A stretch of 64,000 nt of DNA. Source: Helicobacter sp. GTDB lineage: Bacteria; Campylobacterota; Campylobacteria; Campylobacterales; Helicobacteraceae. Positions 29,660 through 39,546 of the stretch are shown in pieces. The notes below the pieces were generated by a model. It was given only the letters and a program-made list of their open reading frames with translations. It did not search any database and was not told the origin of the DNA. The stretch spans positions 1 to 64,000 of the forward strand of contig NZ_JALEIK010000027.1 of assembly GCF_022770205.1 (NCBI RefSeq), in the 5' to 3' direction. A program made the translations under genes and the position numbers. Positions within the stretch are counted from its first letter, which is position 1. Every line of letters starts with the position of its first letter.

Positions 29660-30925
29660 CTAAAGGCGTGGGTCTGCAATTTTACCTGCAATTGCACTTA
29701 TTGCAGCAACTGCGGAATTTGCAAGATACACTTCAGAGTTTCTAGCTCCCATTCTGCCTACAAAATTGCGGTTTGTGGTAGAAACACAGCGTTCATTATC
29801 CCCTAAGATTCCCATATACCCGCCAAGGCACGCACCACAGGTGGGATTTGATAGGAGTGCGCCGGAATCCAAAAGAATATCAATATAACCTAGTTTATGG
29901 GCATCTTTGTAGATTTGTTGTGTGCCTGGAGTGATGATTAAACGCACATCTTTATGCACCTTTTTGCCCTTTAGAATCTCGCTTGCAATTTTTAAATCAC
30001 TTAAGCGTCCATTTGTGCAACTGCCAATGAAAACTTGGTCAATTTTTAAATTATCTCTAACCGCTTGTGTGATGCTTTTGCCATTGCTAGGTAAAAAGGG
30101 ATAGGCGACTACTGGTTCAAGCTTGCTAATATCAATGGTTAGGGTGCGTGTGTAGGTGGCATCTAAGTCTGAAAAAAATTCTTTTGGCTTTGCGCGCAAA
30201 TTTGGGCGACTTGCTAGAAACTCGCGCGTGATGGAATCTGGAGCGATGATTCCATTTTTAGCCCCTGCTTCAATTGCCATATTACAAAGAGAAAATCTAT
30301 CATCCATATTCAAATAAGAAATTCCTTCACCGCAAAACTCTAAGGCTTCATAAAGTGCGCCATCAACGCCAATTTGGCGGATGATTTCTAGGATTAAGTC
30401 CTTGCCATAAATGTGTTGTGCAGGTTTTCCAATAAATTCTACTTTAATGGAGCTTGGCACTTTAAACCAATTGCGTCCTGTAACCATTGCATAGGCTAAA
30501 TCTGTGCTACCCATTCCTGTGCTAAAAGCCCCTAATGCGCCGTGTGTGCAAGTGTGAGAGTCTGCTCCAATAATCACATCTCCGCTAACTACTAAGCCTT
30601 TTTCTGGCAAAAGGGCGTGCTCAATCCCCATATCTTTTTCATCAAAGAAATGTTTAAGATTGTGCTTTTTTGCAAAATCACGGCTAATTCTTGCTTGATT
30701 TGCACTTGCGATGTCTTTTGCTGGGATAAAATGGTCCATTACAATGCAAAATCCATCAGGGTTTGCTAATCTTTCTGCACCACTCTCTTCAAATGCTTTG
30801 ATAGAAAGCGGTGTTGTGATGTCATTGCCTATAACCATATCAATGGGAGAATCTACAATATCTCCTGCATAAACTTCTTTTTTTGTATGTTCTGAAAAAA
30901 TCTTTTCTGTAATTGTCTGTCCCAT
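29660..30925 (-). CDS. leuC: 3-isopropylmalate dehydratase large subunit (LeuC/aconitase family)
   Basis: GADSHTCTHGALG, GSCTNGRLSDL, NPTCGACLGGYMG iron-sulfur ligand motifs. Confidence 0.92.
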   Translation of the reverse strand: MGQTITEKIFSEHTKKEVYAGDIVDSPIDMVIGNDITTPLSIKAFEESGAERLANPDGFCIVMDHFIPAKDIASANQARISRDFAKKHNLKHFFDEKDMGIEHALLPEKGLVVSGDVIIGADSHTCTHGALGAFSTGMGSTDLAYAMVTGRNWFKVPSSIKVEFIGKPAQHIYGKDLILEIIRQIGVDGALYEALEFCGEGISYLNMDDRFSLCNMAIEAGAKNGIIAPDSITREFLASRPNLRAKPKEFFSDLDATYTRTLTIDISKLEPVVAYPFLPSNGKSITQAVRDNLKIDQVFIGSCTNGRLSDLKIASEILKGKKVHKDVRLIITPGTQQIYKDAHKLGYIDILLDSGALLSNPTCGACLGGYMGILGDNERCVSTTNRNFVGRMGARNSEVYLANSAVAAISAIAGKIADPRL

Positions 30926-30935
30926 TTTTACTCCT

Positions 30936-31550
30936 TTAAAGATTTAATGTATTTTTAAAGTGCCGTTGGATTTCTAAAATTTTTTGTTTTTGCAGATAAA
31001 AACTATTGGGATTTGCTACTAAATATGCGCTAATATCCATAATCGTGTGATCAATTTTTAAATTGTTTTGGCGCATTGTATCGCCCGTTTCTACTAAATC
31101 TACAATTGCATCTGCCATTCCTACAAGGGGGGCTAGTTCAATAGAGCCATAGAGTTTAATGATTTCTATGTTCATTGCTTTTTGCGCAAAAAAGGCTTTG
31201 GTGATGTTTATCATTTTTGTAGCAATTCTTAGATTGGGATTTGCAAAGCTAAAGGCATAAGAGTTTGGAGAGCCAATACACACGCGACATTTTCCAAAAC
31301 CTAAATCAAGCAAGCGCACAAGGGGGCTTTTTTGCTCTTCTAGCACATCAAGTCCTACCACCCCAATGTCTGCTGCTCCGCGCTCTACATAGGCTGGGAC
31401 ATCTTGGTTTCTTACAAGCATAAAGCTAAAATTGTCTTTTTGTAAAATGAGCTTGCGATCTTCAAATTGCAAGGATGCTTGCAAAAGGTGTTCAAAAATT
31501 TTTAGCGTTTTTTCTGCATTGCGCCCTTTTGGTAATGCAACCCTAATCAT
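30936..31550 (-). CDS. hisG: ATP phosphoribosyltransferase, short form
   Basis: RVALPKGR, DIGVVGLDVL, LYGSIELAPLVGMADAIVDLVETGDTMRQNNL. Confidence 0.95.
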   Translation of the reverse strand: MIRVALPKGRNAEKTLKIFEHLLQASLQFEDRKLILQKDNFSFMLVRNQDVPAYVERGAADIGVVGLDVLEEQKSPLVRLLDLGFGKCRVCIGSPNSYAFSFANPNLRIATKMINITKAFFAQKAMNIEIIKLYGSIELAPLVGMADAIVDLVETGDTMRQNNLKIDHTIMDISAYLVANPNSFYLQKQKILEIQRHFKNTLNL

Positions 31551-32194
31551 AAGTAAATCCCTTTTGCGGTGAAATTTGTTTCAATTGCCTTTTGCATCCC
31601 TTTAAAAACAAGTAAATCATCATAAAAGCAGTTTTTAAAGAAATGCGAAAGAAACTTGCCATCGCCCCCTGTGAAATGGATTTTTTTATTTTTGGATGTG
31701 GTTTGTAGGATTAAAATGATGGATTTTAGCATTCCATAACTGATAGCATCTTTTGTGTTTTGTGGAAATGTGTGCAAATCCACAGCAAGATTGACTTCTT
31801 GGTCTAAAATGGCGATATTGTTAAACATTTTACGATATTGCGCAATTCCGGGCATTATAAAACCACCCAAATGAATGCCTTGATGCATAATATCAATGGT
31901 TAAAGCACTTCCAGCATCCACAATCACGCCATCATCAATTGCCATACAAGCTGCTATTCTATCTACCCCTAAGCCTTTGTAGGTTGTGTCAAGATTTAAA
32001 TGATTGCATAAATCAAAGCAGCGCTTATGCGAGCGCAGAAGTGCATTTGTGGAATCTTTATTGACGCTGATGTAAATAATCGTTTCTTTGGGATCTTTTG
32101 GCGTTAGCGCACTTTTGTCTTCCTTCCAGATTCTTCCGCAATAATAAAAATGCAAAAAGCTATTTCCAATATCGCAAAGAATCATACAAGACAC
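31547..32194 (-). CDS. coaX: Type III pantothenate kinase
   Basis: CDIGNSFLHF, GVDRIAACMAI, VDAGSALTIDI, GGFIMPG. Confidence 0.92.
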   Translation of the reverse strand: MSCMILCDIGNSFLHFYYCGRIWKEDKSALTPKDPKETIIYISVNKDSTNALLRSHKRCFDLCNHLNLDTTYKGLGVDRIAACMAIDDGVIVDAGSALTIDIMHQGIHLGGFIMPGIAQYRKMFNNIAILDQEVNLAVDLHTFPQNTKDAISYGMLKSIILILQTTSKNKKIHFTGGDGKFLSHFFKNCFYDDLLVFKGMQKAIETNFTAKGIYL

Positions 32195-33214
32195 CTATTG
32201 AATGTTAAAAAAGCGATTACCAATGAAGATTTTTCCAGCAGCAGAAAATGTTGGCTCTGTGATTGGTTTAGGTAATCTTTGGATTCTGCTTGTTTGTAAA
32301 TCATCATCAACGCTAATCATATAACCTTGTGTCTCAAGCACTACAATATCTTTTCCGTGGTTTGTTGCAGAAAAATGCGCAAAGGGAAATTTTATGCGGC
32401 GTGTTTCGTTTAAATCTCTATCTGTTAGAATAATCTCACCTTCATTAGAGAAAATAAAGATTCTATCTTCAAAAAACAAAAGATCTTTAATGTTAGCATC
32501 AAAGGTGTTAATGATATTTGGACTCACAGAAATGACACGCTTAGGAGTTGCTGCTACCATACGGCTTCCAATAGCCTCTAAAAAAATGACATTATTAAAG
32601 AATTTATCGCCATTAACGACAATATTTCTAACAAGGCGCATACTTACTTTATCCACAATAATCAGCTTACCATCTAGTGTAGGAATCACTACAATATCGC
32701 TCAAAAAATAAGGAGAAGCGATGAGTGTATTGTTTGCTGGAGCAGGGACATTATCTTGGCGATACACAATTTGCATACGCTTTAAATCATAAATTGCAAT
32801 GGTGTTTGTGTCAAAGATGATTGCGATTAAATTGTCTTCTTTTGAAGCACTAATTGGAATACTCTCAAGCTCAATTGTTGTTTCTTCTTTAGTGTTTTTG
32901 TTAATTAGCACTAGTGATTTTTTGTGTTGTATGATGTAATGCTCTTCTGTTTGGTTAAGATATTTTGAATCTCTACTGAGTCTAATGTCTGGGATTTCTG
33001 CGTGCTTTGTAATGAATTGTCCATTCAGAAGTGTTGCGCCATTGCGCACAATAGAGCTAATCCACGCTGGAGAAGAGCCATCATAAAGCACAGAGCCTTC
33101 TACATTTTTTTCAGGTTTGAAATAATATTTAGAGCCACAACCACTGAATAATAAAGCTCCCACAATGCTTAAAAAGCCAAGTTTTAAAGTTTGCTTTAAA
33201 AGACTATTTTGCAT
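32195..33214 (-). CDS. Lipoprotein with beta-propeller-like repeats (BamB-like by context)
   Basis: Lipobox ALLFSGCGS; repeated short beta-strand pattern; next to a TM-anchored TPR protein. Confidence 0.6.
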   Translation of the reverse strand: MQNSLLKQTLKLGFLSIVGALLFSGCGSKYYFKPEKNVEGSVLYDGSSPAWISSIVRNGATLLNGQFITKHAEIPDIRLSRDSKYLNQTEEHYIIQHKKSLVLINKNTKEETTIELESIPISASKEDNLIAIIFDTNTIAIYDLKRMQIVYRQDNVPAPANNTLIASPYFLSDIVVIPTLDGKLIIVDKVSMRLVRNIVVNGDKFFNNVIFLEAIGSRMVAATPKRVISVSPNIINTFDANIKDLLFFEDRIFIFSNEGEIILTDRDLNETRRIKFPFAHFSATNHGKDIVVLETQGYMISVDDDLQTSRIQRLPKPITEPTFSAAGKIFIGNRFFNIQ

Positions 33215-33794
33215 AATCTACTCCTTTAATGCTAAGATGTGTAAGTGCATTTGTAAGGTCGCGAATTGGAGAATCGTTTTTGATCTTTGCTAAAATTTCT
33301 TTGGCTTTTTGCAAGTTTCCTGCTTGAATCTCTAAAAATGCAGCTTGTAAATAGCTAAAATCTCCGCTGTTTTGAGAATTTAGTGCATTTAAATCTTGAT
33401 GCAGTGAGGCATTTTGTGTTTTTGCAAATTGCGCAATAATGGAATCTTTGGAAGATTCTAAAGTTTTTAATGCAGTTGTATCGTTAGTCTTTAGTGCATT
33501 TTGAAAAAGATATAAATCGTATAATCTACTTTTAGAGTTTTTTAGCATTACAAGGGCATTTTCATCCCCTTGTAATGCTTTTTCATACGCATTGGCTAAG
33601 TTTTGTTGCTTGTTTTCTTGGTAATAGTTATTGCTAATATAACCTATGGCAATGATAATAAGGATTCCAAGCAGTGTAAAGAGTGCAAGCTTGTAACGCT
33701 TAAACCAATTTTCAAGACGCAAAAGCCCTTCTAACATTTTTTCATCGTTGTTAATTTCTTCTTTGATGTATTCTACATTTTGTTTTAAGCTCAA
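33204..33794 (-). CDS. Single-TM tetratricopeptide-like protein (YfgM-like by context)
   Basis: N-terminal cytoplasmic segment, TM LALFTLLGILIIIAIGYI, then alpha-helical repeats. Confidence 0.6.
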   Translation of the reverse strand: MSLKQNVEYIKEEINNDEKMLEGLLRLENWFKRYKLALFTLLGILIIIAIGYISNNYYQENKQQNLANAYEKALQGDENALVMLKNSKSRLYDLYLFQNALKTNDTTALKTLESSKDSIIAQFAKTQNASLHQDLNALNSQNSGDFSYLQAAFLEIQAGNLQKAKEILAKIKNDSPIRDLTNALTHLSIKGVDYAK

Positions 33795-33809
33795 ATGGTT
33801 CTCCTTTTC

Positions 33810-34265
33810 TTATTTTCCTGTGCTTCCAAAGCCGCCCGCTCCGCGCTCTGTATGCTCCAAAACTTCTACCATTTCAATTTCTGCTTTTTCAATAGGGCAA
33901 AGCACAGCTTGAGCGATTCTATCGCCAATATTCATAGCAAAATCCTTTTTTCCGTGATTAATTAAAAGCACTTTAATCTCACCGCGATAATCAGAATCAA
34001 TCGTTCCAGGTGCATTTAAAACAGAGATTCCGTATTTCAAAGCAAGCCCACTTCTAGGGCGAACTTGAATCTCATATTTTTCATCAAAGCTAAAGCTAAG
34101 CCCTGTTGGCACAAGCTTGTATTCTCCGCTTTTAATGATTGTATGCTCACTTGCGCATAAATCAAAGCCAGAAGCTCCGCTTGTTTGGTATTTTGGAAGT
34201 GTTGCCTTTGGGTTTAGAAGTTTGATTTTTAGCACAGCCATTGCTTTTAAGCCCTTAAAACACAA
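33810..34265 (-). CDS. dut: dUTP diphosphatase
   Basis: SGASGFDLCA, RPRSGLALKYGI, APGTIDSDYRGEIKV, RGAGGFGSTGK. Confidence 0.97.
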   Translation of the reverse strand: MCFKGLKAMAVLKIKLLNPKATLPKYQTSGASGFDLCASEHTIIKSGEYKLVPTGLSFSFDEKYEIQVRPRSGLALKYGISVLNAPGTIDSDYRGEIKVLLINHGKKDFAMNIGDRIAQAVLCPIEKAEIEMVEVLEHTERGAGGFGSTGK

Positions 34266-34734
34266 TGGGTTTGTAAGTGATGTCTAAAATCGCATAATCC
34301 ACGCGCCCTTTGGGTAGAATCACACCCACTTCATCGCCTACAACCTTGCCTAAAAGCTGCTTTGCAAGCGGAGAGTGATAAGAGATTAAGCCCTTGCTAG
34401 GATTGCTCTCAGTTGCGCCAACAATGGTGTATGTGCAACTTTCTTCTGTGTCTAAATCTTCTAGCGTGATTGTTGAGCCAAAGCTGACTTTATCGTGGGA
34501 GAGTGTTGTTGGGTCAATGACGCGCGCTTCTGCTACAAGCTGTGTTAGCTCATTAATGCGCGCATCTAAAAAGAGTTGGCGTTCTCTTGCAGCGTGATAT
34601 TCTGCGTTTTCCTTTAAATCGCCGTGTTCTCTAGCGGTGTCAATTTCAAGAATGTTTTTTGGGCGTTCAATTTCTTTTAGATTCTTAAGTTCGGCAATTA
34701 GCTTGTTATAGCCGTATTCTGTCATAGGCTCCAC
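34255..34734 (-). CDS. greA: Transcription elongation factor GreA
   Basis: AREHGDLKENAEYHAARERQ signature. Confidence 0.97.
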   Translation of the reverse strand: MEPMTEYGYNKLIAELKNLKEIERPKNILEIDTAREHGDLKENAEYHAARERQLFLDARINELTQLVAEARVIDPTTLSHDKVSFGSTITLEDLDTEESCTYTIVGATESNPSKGLISYHSPLAKQLLGKVVGDEVGVILPKGRVDYAILDITYKPIVF

Positions 34735-34795
34735 AAAGATTCCTTAAAAAATAAAATGATTTGCAATAGTAAGGCAAAGAGGGTTAAAAAGCCCT

Positions 34796-35950
34796 TTATT
34801 TTTGTAAATTTTTGATTAAATTTTCTAAATTTGTCGCACAAGTTTGCGCACTTCCTTGTTGTAAGTATTCTATGAGTTTTGCTTTTTGGGTAAAAAAGTG
34901 CGTGTAATTAAAGGTTTCATAAGCATTAAGTAAGTTTTGTGGTGTAACAAAATGTTGCAAAAATTCTGGATGTATGGGGGGGATTTTTGGGTTGGGATTA
35001 TTTTTAGGTGCTTTGTAGGTGTAAAATTCTAAGAATATATTGGATAGTCCGATAAAGTTTAGCTTTACAAGGATTTTTGCGATGGAATAATCTAATGCGC
35101 GTGTTTTGTAAGCTAGAATTGTTGGAATCCCTAAAAGCGTGGATTCCAAAGTTGCTGTTCCGCTACACACAAAGGCAAAGGAGCAGTCTTTTAGCCCTGC
35201 ATAAGTGTCAAAGGTGATTTCAAAATCGCTCAAATCTCCATAAATTGCGTTTAAATCCTTGTCTTTAAAAGTCTGTGGCGCAATAAGTAGCGGAATCTTA
35301 CCTTGATTTTTAAGGGTTTTAGCTAGGGTTTTAAAAATAGGAAGGAGTGCTTTTATTTCAGCCTTTCTTGAGCCGGGCATAAAGGCAATTTTTTGAGAGT
35401 TTTGGCGTGCATTTAGGGAAAAAGGAAGCGCATCTAAAAGTGGATGTCCAACATAACAAATAGGTGTGCCTTTGGGATAGAAATCACATTCAAAGGGTAA
35501 AATTCCCCAAAGGGAATCGCAAATTTTACTTAAAACTTTTGCGCGATAGGCTTTCCAAGCCCAAACTTGTGGCAGGATGTAATACACAATGTGCGGAGAG
35601 TGTTTAGAGTTGTAAGAGCGTTTTTTAATGGTGCGAATCAGTGGAATGTTAAACGATGATGAGTCCATAAAAAGCGCAATATCGCTTGTGCTAGCAAGTT
35701 TAACAAGCTCTTTTTTGGTGATAAGAAATTTTGGGATTAATTTTAAGATTCCGCTAAAGCCCATTATGCGAAAGTTAGAAGGATTTAAAATGTTTTGAAA
35801 ATTGCTTTTATAACTTGTAAGCACTTGAGTATCAAAGATTCCACAAAGAATAAAAGGAATCCCTTTTTGACTAAATGTATCTAAAAGCCTTAAAAGATGT
35901 AAATTTGCAGAGTATTCAAGTGCGGAGATAAAGATTTTTACAGACTTCAT
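34796..35950 (-). CDS. lpxB: Lipid-A-disaccharide synthase
   Basis: PQVWAWKAYRAKVL, YVGHPLLDALP, MPGSRKAEI, SGTATLESTLLGIPTILAYK. Confidence 0.96.
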   Translation of the reverse strand: MKSVKIFISALEYSANLHLLRLLDTFSQKGIPFILCGIFDTQVLTSYKSNFQNILNPSNFRIMGFSGILKLIPKFLITKKELVKLASTSDIALFMDSSSFNIPLIRTIKKRSYNSKHSPHIVYYILPQVWAWKAYRAKVLSKICDSLWGILPFECDFYPKGTPICYVGHPLLDALPFSLNARQNSQKIAFMPGSRKAEIKALLPIFKTLAKTLKNQGKIPLLIAPQTFKDKDLNAIYGDLSDFEITFDTYAGLKDCSFAFVCSGTATLESTLLGIPTILAYKTRALDYSIAKILVKLNFIGLSNIFLEFYTYKAPKNNPNPKIPPIHPEFLQHFVTPQNLLNAYETFNYTHFFTQKAKLIEYLQQGSAQTCATNLENLIKNLQK

Positions 35951-35962
35951 AGGATGGATGGC

Positions 35963-36598
35963 TTAAAATTTATTGGCGTTTGTAGAATCTAAAAGTGTTT
36001 CTTTTGGAGTTTGCAATAAATCGTGCATTTCAATCTGTAGTTTTGAAAACTCTAAATCAAGAGTTTTAAATTTAGATTCCACATTTATTAGTGTGTCAAA
36101 CAATTCCTTAGCCTTTTTAAACTCTACATAATCTTTTGCGGGATTTGCAAGCAAGCGTTGGTGCTTTTGGTAGGAAACTTCTAATTTTGTTACAGGTTCT
36201 GGGGCGATGTGTGGGAGTTTGGCAAAAATTTCTTGCATTGTTTTTAAAATCTCTTGTAAGCTTGCATAATGTGTGGCAAGATTTGAAAAATCTTGGGATT
36301 CCAAAGGATTGGATTCTAAATTTTCTAAAAAGTTGGAATCGGATTTTTCTAAAGTTAGATTGCTTTCTTTTAAGGCTTTATTTTTTGCTTCTAACTCTTT
36401 ATTTTGCGCAAGTAAAAATGCATTTTTTGCAGAAATGTCGTTAAAGGATTCCACTAGGGCTTCTTTATCTTTTTTTAGAGTATTAAATTCATCATTAAAT
36501 TTTTTTCTTGCTTCCTCAAAAATTGCATAAATTTGCCAAACTTCTTTTATCTCATCAAGCTTTTGTGTAAGCTCTCTTAAGTCGGAGAGATTTTGCAT
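35963..36598 (-). CDS. Coiled-coil hypothetical protein
   Basis: 211 aa, heptad-rich; next to NUDIX gene. Confidence 0.65.
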   Translation of the reverse strand: MQNLSDLRELTQKLDEIKEVWQIYAIFEEARKKFNDEFNTLKKDKEALVESFNDISAKNAFLLAQNKELEAKNKALKESNLTLEKSDSNFLENLESNPLESQDFSNLATHYASLQEILKTMQEIFAKLPHIAPEPVTKLEVSYQKHQRLLANPAKDYVEFKKAKELFDTLINVESKFKTLDLEFSKLQIEMHDLLQTPKETLLDSTNANKF

Positions 36599-37197
36599 TA
36601 GGCAATATTCCTAAAAAACCACAGAAATGCAAACATAATTCCAGAACTCTTAGGAAAACCAGAATCCAAAATAAAATCATAAGCCTCTGTTTTTGGGATA
36701 AAGATTACTTCTATATTCTCATCATCAATCCCACCGCCTAGATTTTCGCGATAACTCTCATCAAGTGTTGCAAAAAAAAGCGTTTGTTTGCTTCCAGCAA
36801 AACCCACAGAGCTATAAAATTCAGCAATTTGTTTGATGTTTTCTAAGGGAATGTTATAACCACATTCTTCTAAGATTTCCTCTTGTATGATGACATTAAG
36901 CGGCTTATCCTTGTCTGTGATTCCAGCGCATAATTCAAAAGTATATCCAATTTCACTTTTTAAATGCTCTGTATTACGCTCCCTTTCTTTTAAGAATACA
37001 GCGGGGCGAAATTGTTTGACAACAACAAATGCTTCCTTTTGTGTGTGGTAGAGTAGTGCAGCTACGCTATCGTGTGCTTCAATAATATCCCAACTGCGCT
37101 CCTTGCCATTTTCTGTAAAGTGCATTCTTTTAGATTTGATGTATTTGGAATTTTCACAAGCGCAAAAGCGGATATTTGAAATATTTTTAGGTTGCAT
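36598..37197 (-). CDS. NUDIX hydrolase (nucleotide-sugar diphosphatase-like)
   Basis: NUDIX box variant with IIQEEILEECGYNI. Confidence 0.85.
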   Translation of the reverse strand: MQPKNISNIRFCACENSKYIKSKRMHFTENGKERSWDIIEAHDSVAALLYHTQKEAFVVVKQFRPAVFLKERERNTEHLKSEIGYTFELCAGITDKDKPLNVIIQEEILEECGYNIPLENIKQIAEFYSSVGFAGSKQTLFFATLDESYRENLGGGIDDENIEVIFIPKTEAYDFILDSGFPKSSGIMFAFLWFFRNIA

Positions 37198-38441
37198 TAA
37201 TTGAGATTCTTATTTGCGTTAAGATACACAATATAGCCATCTTTGATACGCTTAAAAGGTGTATTTTGTAGTTTATCTTGCATTAAAGCGGCATTAAGTG
37301 CTTGTTGATAATTTTTAGCATTTGCTAAAAAACTCTCCCTTTCTTTTCCTTGTAGTTTGGAATGCGCAATTTTTAGATGTTTGACAGGATTAACTGCGTT
37401 GCCATTTTTGTATAATCCAAAATGTAAATGTGGTCCTGTGCTAAGTCCTGTGCTACCCACTGTTCCAATTTTTATTCCTTGTTTTACTTGCGTGCCTACT
37501 CGGATTCCTTGCTCAATCTTGTGCATATGTGCATAAAGTGTTCTATACCCATTGTCGTGCTGGATAATCACTGTTCTGCCATACCCCCCCTTTGTGCCGG
37601 CAAAAATAACTTTTCCATTGCCAGCAGCGCGGATTGGTGTGTGCCTTGGTGCTGCATAATCTGTGCCTAAATGTGGGCGCGTATAGCCTAAAATAGGGTG
37701 TTTTCTCCCCATTGAAAAATGCGATGAGATTCTTTTGTATTGCAAAGGTAGTGTTAAAAGATATTTGTTCAAATTGTTGCCATTTAAGTCGTAAAAATTT
37801 CCATCTTCGTGGCGGATAACATAGTGATTATTGTTTCTAACCTTAAGTGTAGAAGCTTTAATGTTTGGAGAGCCAAAGTTTTTGCCTAAGCGGTATTTGC
37901 GCTCATAAATGATTGCGAGTTGATCGCCTTTACGCACTTCACGGCGAAAATCTACACTTCCTTTATAAGCTTGGATAAAATCACTTGCTAGAAAGCTATC
38001 GCCTGTTAAATGGATGATGTCGTTATAAAGCGAGTTATCCACAGAGAGTGCAATGGTGTGTTCTTGAGAAAAATACACAATTGGAATCGCACGCATTCTG
38101 TATGTATCGCCTTGCTTAAAGATGTGCAGTTGCGAGTTTTCATTGATGGGGATTAAGGCTTGCAATAGCACAGAGTCATCATAAAGCGTATAATAAGTGC
38201 TTCCGCTAATGATTTCATCAGCAAGCTCTTTATCTTCTGGTGCAAGCTCATAATAAGTGTTTAAAGGAATCGCATTTTTTTTAAAGAAGGTGAGCAATGT
38301 CTGTCCTTGTTCCCATTTGAATTCTTGAATTGTTGCAGCGTGTGAAAATATTCCAAGCATTCCAAAGGCAAGCCAAAATTTAAGCGTGCATTTAAAGAAA
38401 AGTGCAATTTTAAGTTGTTTAAAGCCTTGCTTAGTGAGCAT
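37197..38441 (-). CDS. M23 peptidoglycan DD-endopeptidase/carboxypeptidase, Csd3-like
   Basis: HLGTDYAAPRHTPIRAAGNGKVIFAG and GPHLHFGLY zinc motifs; adjacent to NUDIX gene as for H. pylori csd3. Confidence 0.85.
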   Translation of the reverse strand: MLTKQGFKQLKIALFFKCTLKFWLAFGMLGIFSHAATIQEFKWEQGQTLLTFFKKNAIPLNTYYELAPEDKELADEIISGSTYYTLYDDSVLLQALIPINENSQLHIFKQGDTYRMRAIPIVYFSQEHTIALSVDNSLYNDIIHLTGDSFLASDFIQAYKGSVDFRREVRKGDQLAIIYERKYRLGKNFGSPNIKASTLKVRNNNHYVIRHEDGNFYDLNGNNLNKYLLTLPLQYKRISSHFSMGRKHPILGYTRPHLGTDYAAPRHTPIRAAGNGKVIFAGTKGGYGRTVIIQHDNGYRTLYAHMHKIEQGIRVGTQVKQGIKIGTVGSTGLSTGPHLHFGLYKNGNAVNPVKHLKIAHSKLQGKERESFLANAKNYQQALNAALMQDKLQNTPFKRIKDGYIVYLNANKNLN

Positions 38442-38524
38442 AGTGAGCCTTTTAAAGATTTAATGTTGCTTAAATGAAGTGAGAAATTATAGCACAAAAT
38501 ACGCAATTTAGATAGAAATTTTGG

Positions 38525-38530
38525 TATAAT
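38525..38530 (+). promoter_or_regulatory. -10 box TATAAT upstream of 38543 ORF
   Basis: TTTTGGTATAATCTGCC in the divergent spacer. Confidence 0.5.
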
Positions 38531-38542
38531 CTGCCCTTTATT

Positions 38543-38764
38543 TTGTGCAAAAAGCTTAAGGGTGTAACGATGAAAGATTGGTTTGTGCCATCTATTGGGT
38601 TTGGATTGTTTGTGTATTTTATGCTTTTTGTGATTTTATATGCCATTAAGATTGGTGGAGCAAATGTCCCATTGCATAGTGAAGTGCAACAGATTGCTCC
38701 GCCCAAAACAGATACAGAGAAATTTTTGCAAGATGTTGCAAAAAGTGTGCGTGAATCGTTTTAG
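38543..38764 (+). CDS. Small single-TM hypothetical protein
   Basis: 73 aa, one TM segment, SD and -10 upstream. Confidence 0.65.
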   Translation: MCKKLKGVTMKDWFVPSIGFGLFVYFMLFVILYAIKIGGANVPLHSEVQQIAPPKTDTEKFLQDVAKSVRESF

Positions 38765-38786
38765 TTTTTTAAAATTTAGCCGATAT
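38759..38786 (+). promoter_or_regulatory. Sigma28 (FliA)-like promoter upstream of flgM
   Basis: TTTAGTTT-N12-GCCGATAT, close to the epsilonproteobacterial FliA consensus. Confidence 0.6.
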
Positions 38787-38800
38787 GGTTATACCATCTT

Positions 38801-39052
38801 ATGAAAGGATACACAATGATTAGTCATTTGATGAGCAATGCGACTTTTTCAACGGCTATTAATCAAGCAAACAATAAAAGCCCTGCGCAAGTTAATACCC
38901 TTGATGATAAGCAAAAAACAAAAGAAACTACAAAGATGGAATCCAAAACCGATTCCAAAGTGGATACAATTAAAGATGCCATTAAAAATGGAACATATAA
39001 ACTTGACTTAAAGGGGAGTGCAGAAAAGTTGGCACAAGAATTGCTTGGATAG
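38801..39052 (+). CDS. flgM: Anti-sigma28 factor FlgM
   Basis: C-terminal VDTIKDAIKNGTYKLDLKGSAEKLAQELLG. Confidence 0.88.
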   Translation: MKGYTMISHLMSNATFSTAINQANNKSPAQVNTLDDKQKTKETTKMESKTDSKVDTIKDAIKNGTYKLDLKGSAEKLAQELLG

Positions 39053-39079
39053 AGATAACTTACATTTTAGGAGTTATCT

Positions 39080-39535
39080 ATGTCTTTGCAGTTTTTACAG
39101 GGTGCATTAGAGGATATTAAAGCCCTCATTGCAATTACTGAACAAGATATTGTTGATATTAAGATTGCAAATAATGACGCAATCTTTGCAAGGATTCCAC
39201 AAAAAGAAGAATTAACCGCATCCTTTATCCGCAAGAAGGAAGCTTATGCGCAAGAAATAGAAGAACGCTTACGCAAAGAGTTTCCCAATTCTACTTTAGA
39301 AGATTTGACTTATGAAGACAAGCAACGCTTGCTAGGTGAGGGTGCTAGCCAATACACAGCAGACTTACACGATAATCTCAATTTACTCAAAGATTTAAAT
39401 CTCCGTTTTGGCAAAATGTCTTTAGCGGTTTCTGAATTTTATAGCTCTTTGCTGGGCAAAATTGTTCCCATTGAAGAGCGTGGGTATAAAAAACAATCGC
39501 TAGGAAATGCATCGTTTTTGCAAGCAGAAGTTTAA
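39080..39535 (+). CDS. FlgN-like flagellar chaperone
   Basis: Helical 151 aa protein between flgM and flgK. Confidence 0.65.
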   Translation: MSLQFLQGALEDIKALIAITEQDIVDIKIANNDAIFARIPQKEELTASFIRKKEAYAQEIEERLRKEFPNSTLEDLTYEDKQRLLGEGASQYTADLHDNLNLLKDLNLRFGKMSLAVSEFYSSLLGKIVPIEERGYKKQSLGNASFLQAEV

Positions 39536-39546
39536 AAGGGTAAGCA

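Noticed and set aside
34770-34800. Possible terminator GGG-TTAAAAA-CCC downstream of lpxB
   Set aside because: Stem too short and imperfect on the lpxB strand to support a call.
37584-37590. C7 homopolymer in the M23 peptidase gene
   Set aside because: The gene is intact, the tract is short and falls in the coding of a Gly-Gly pair; no sign of switching.
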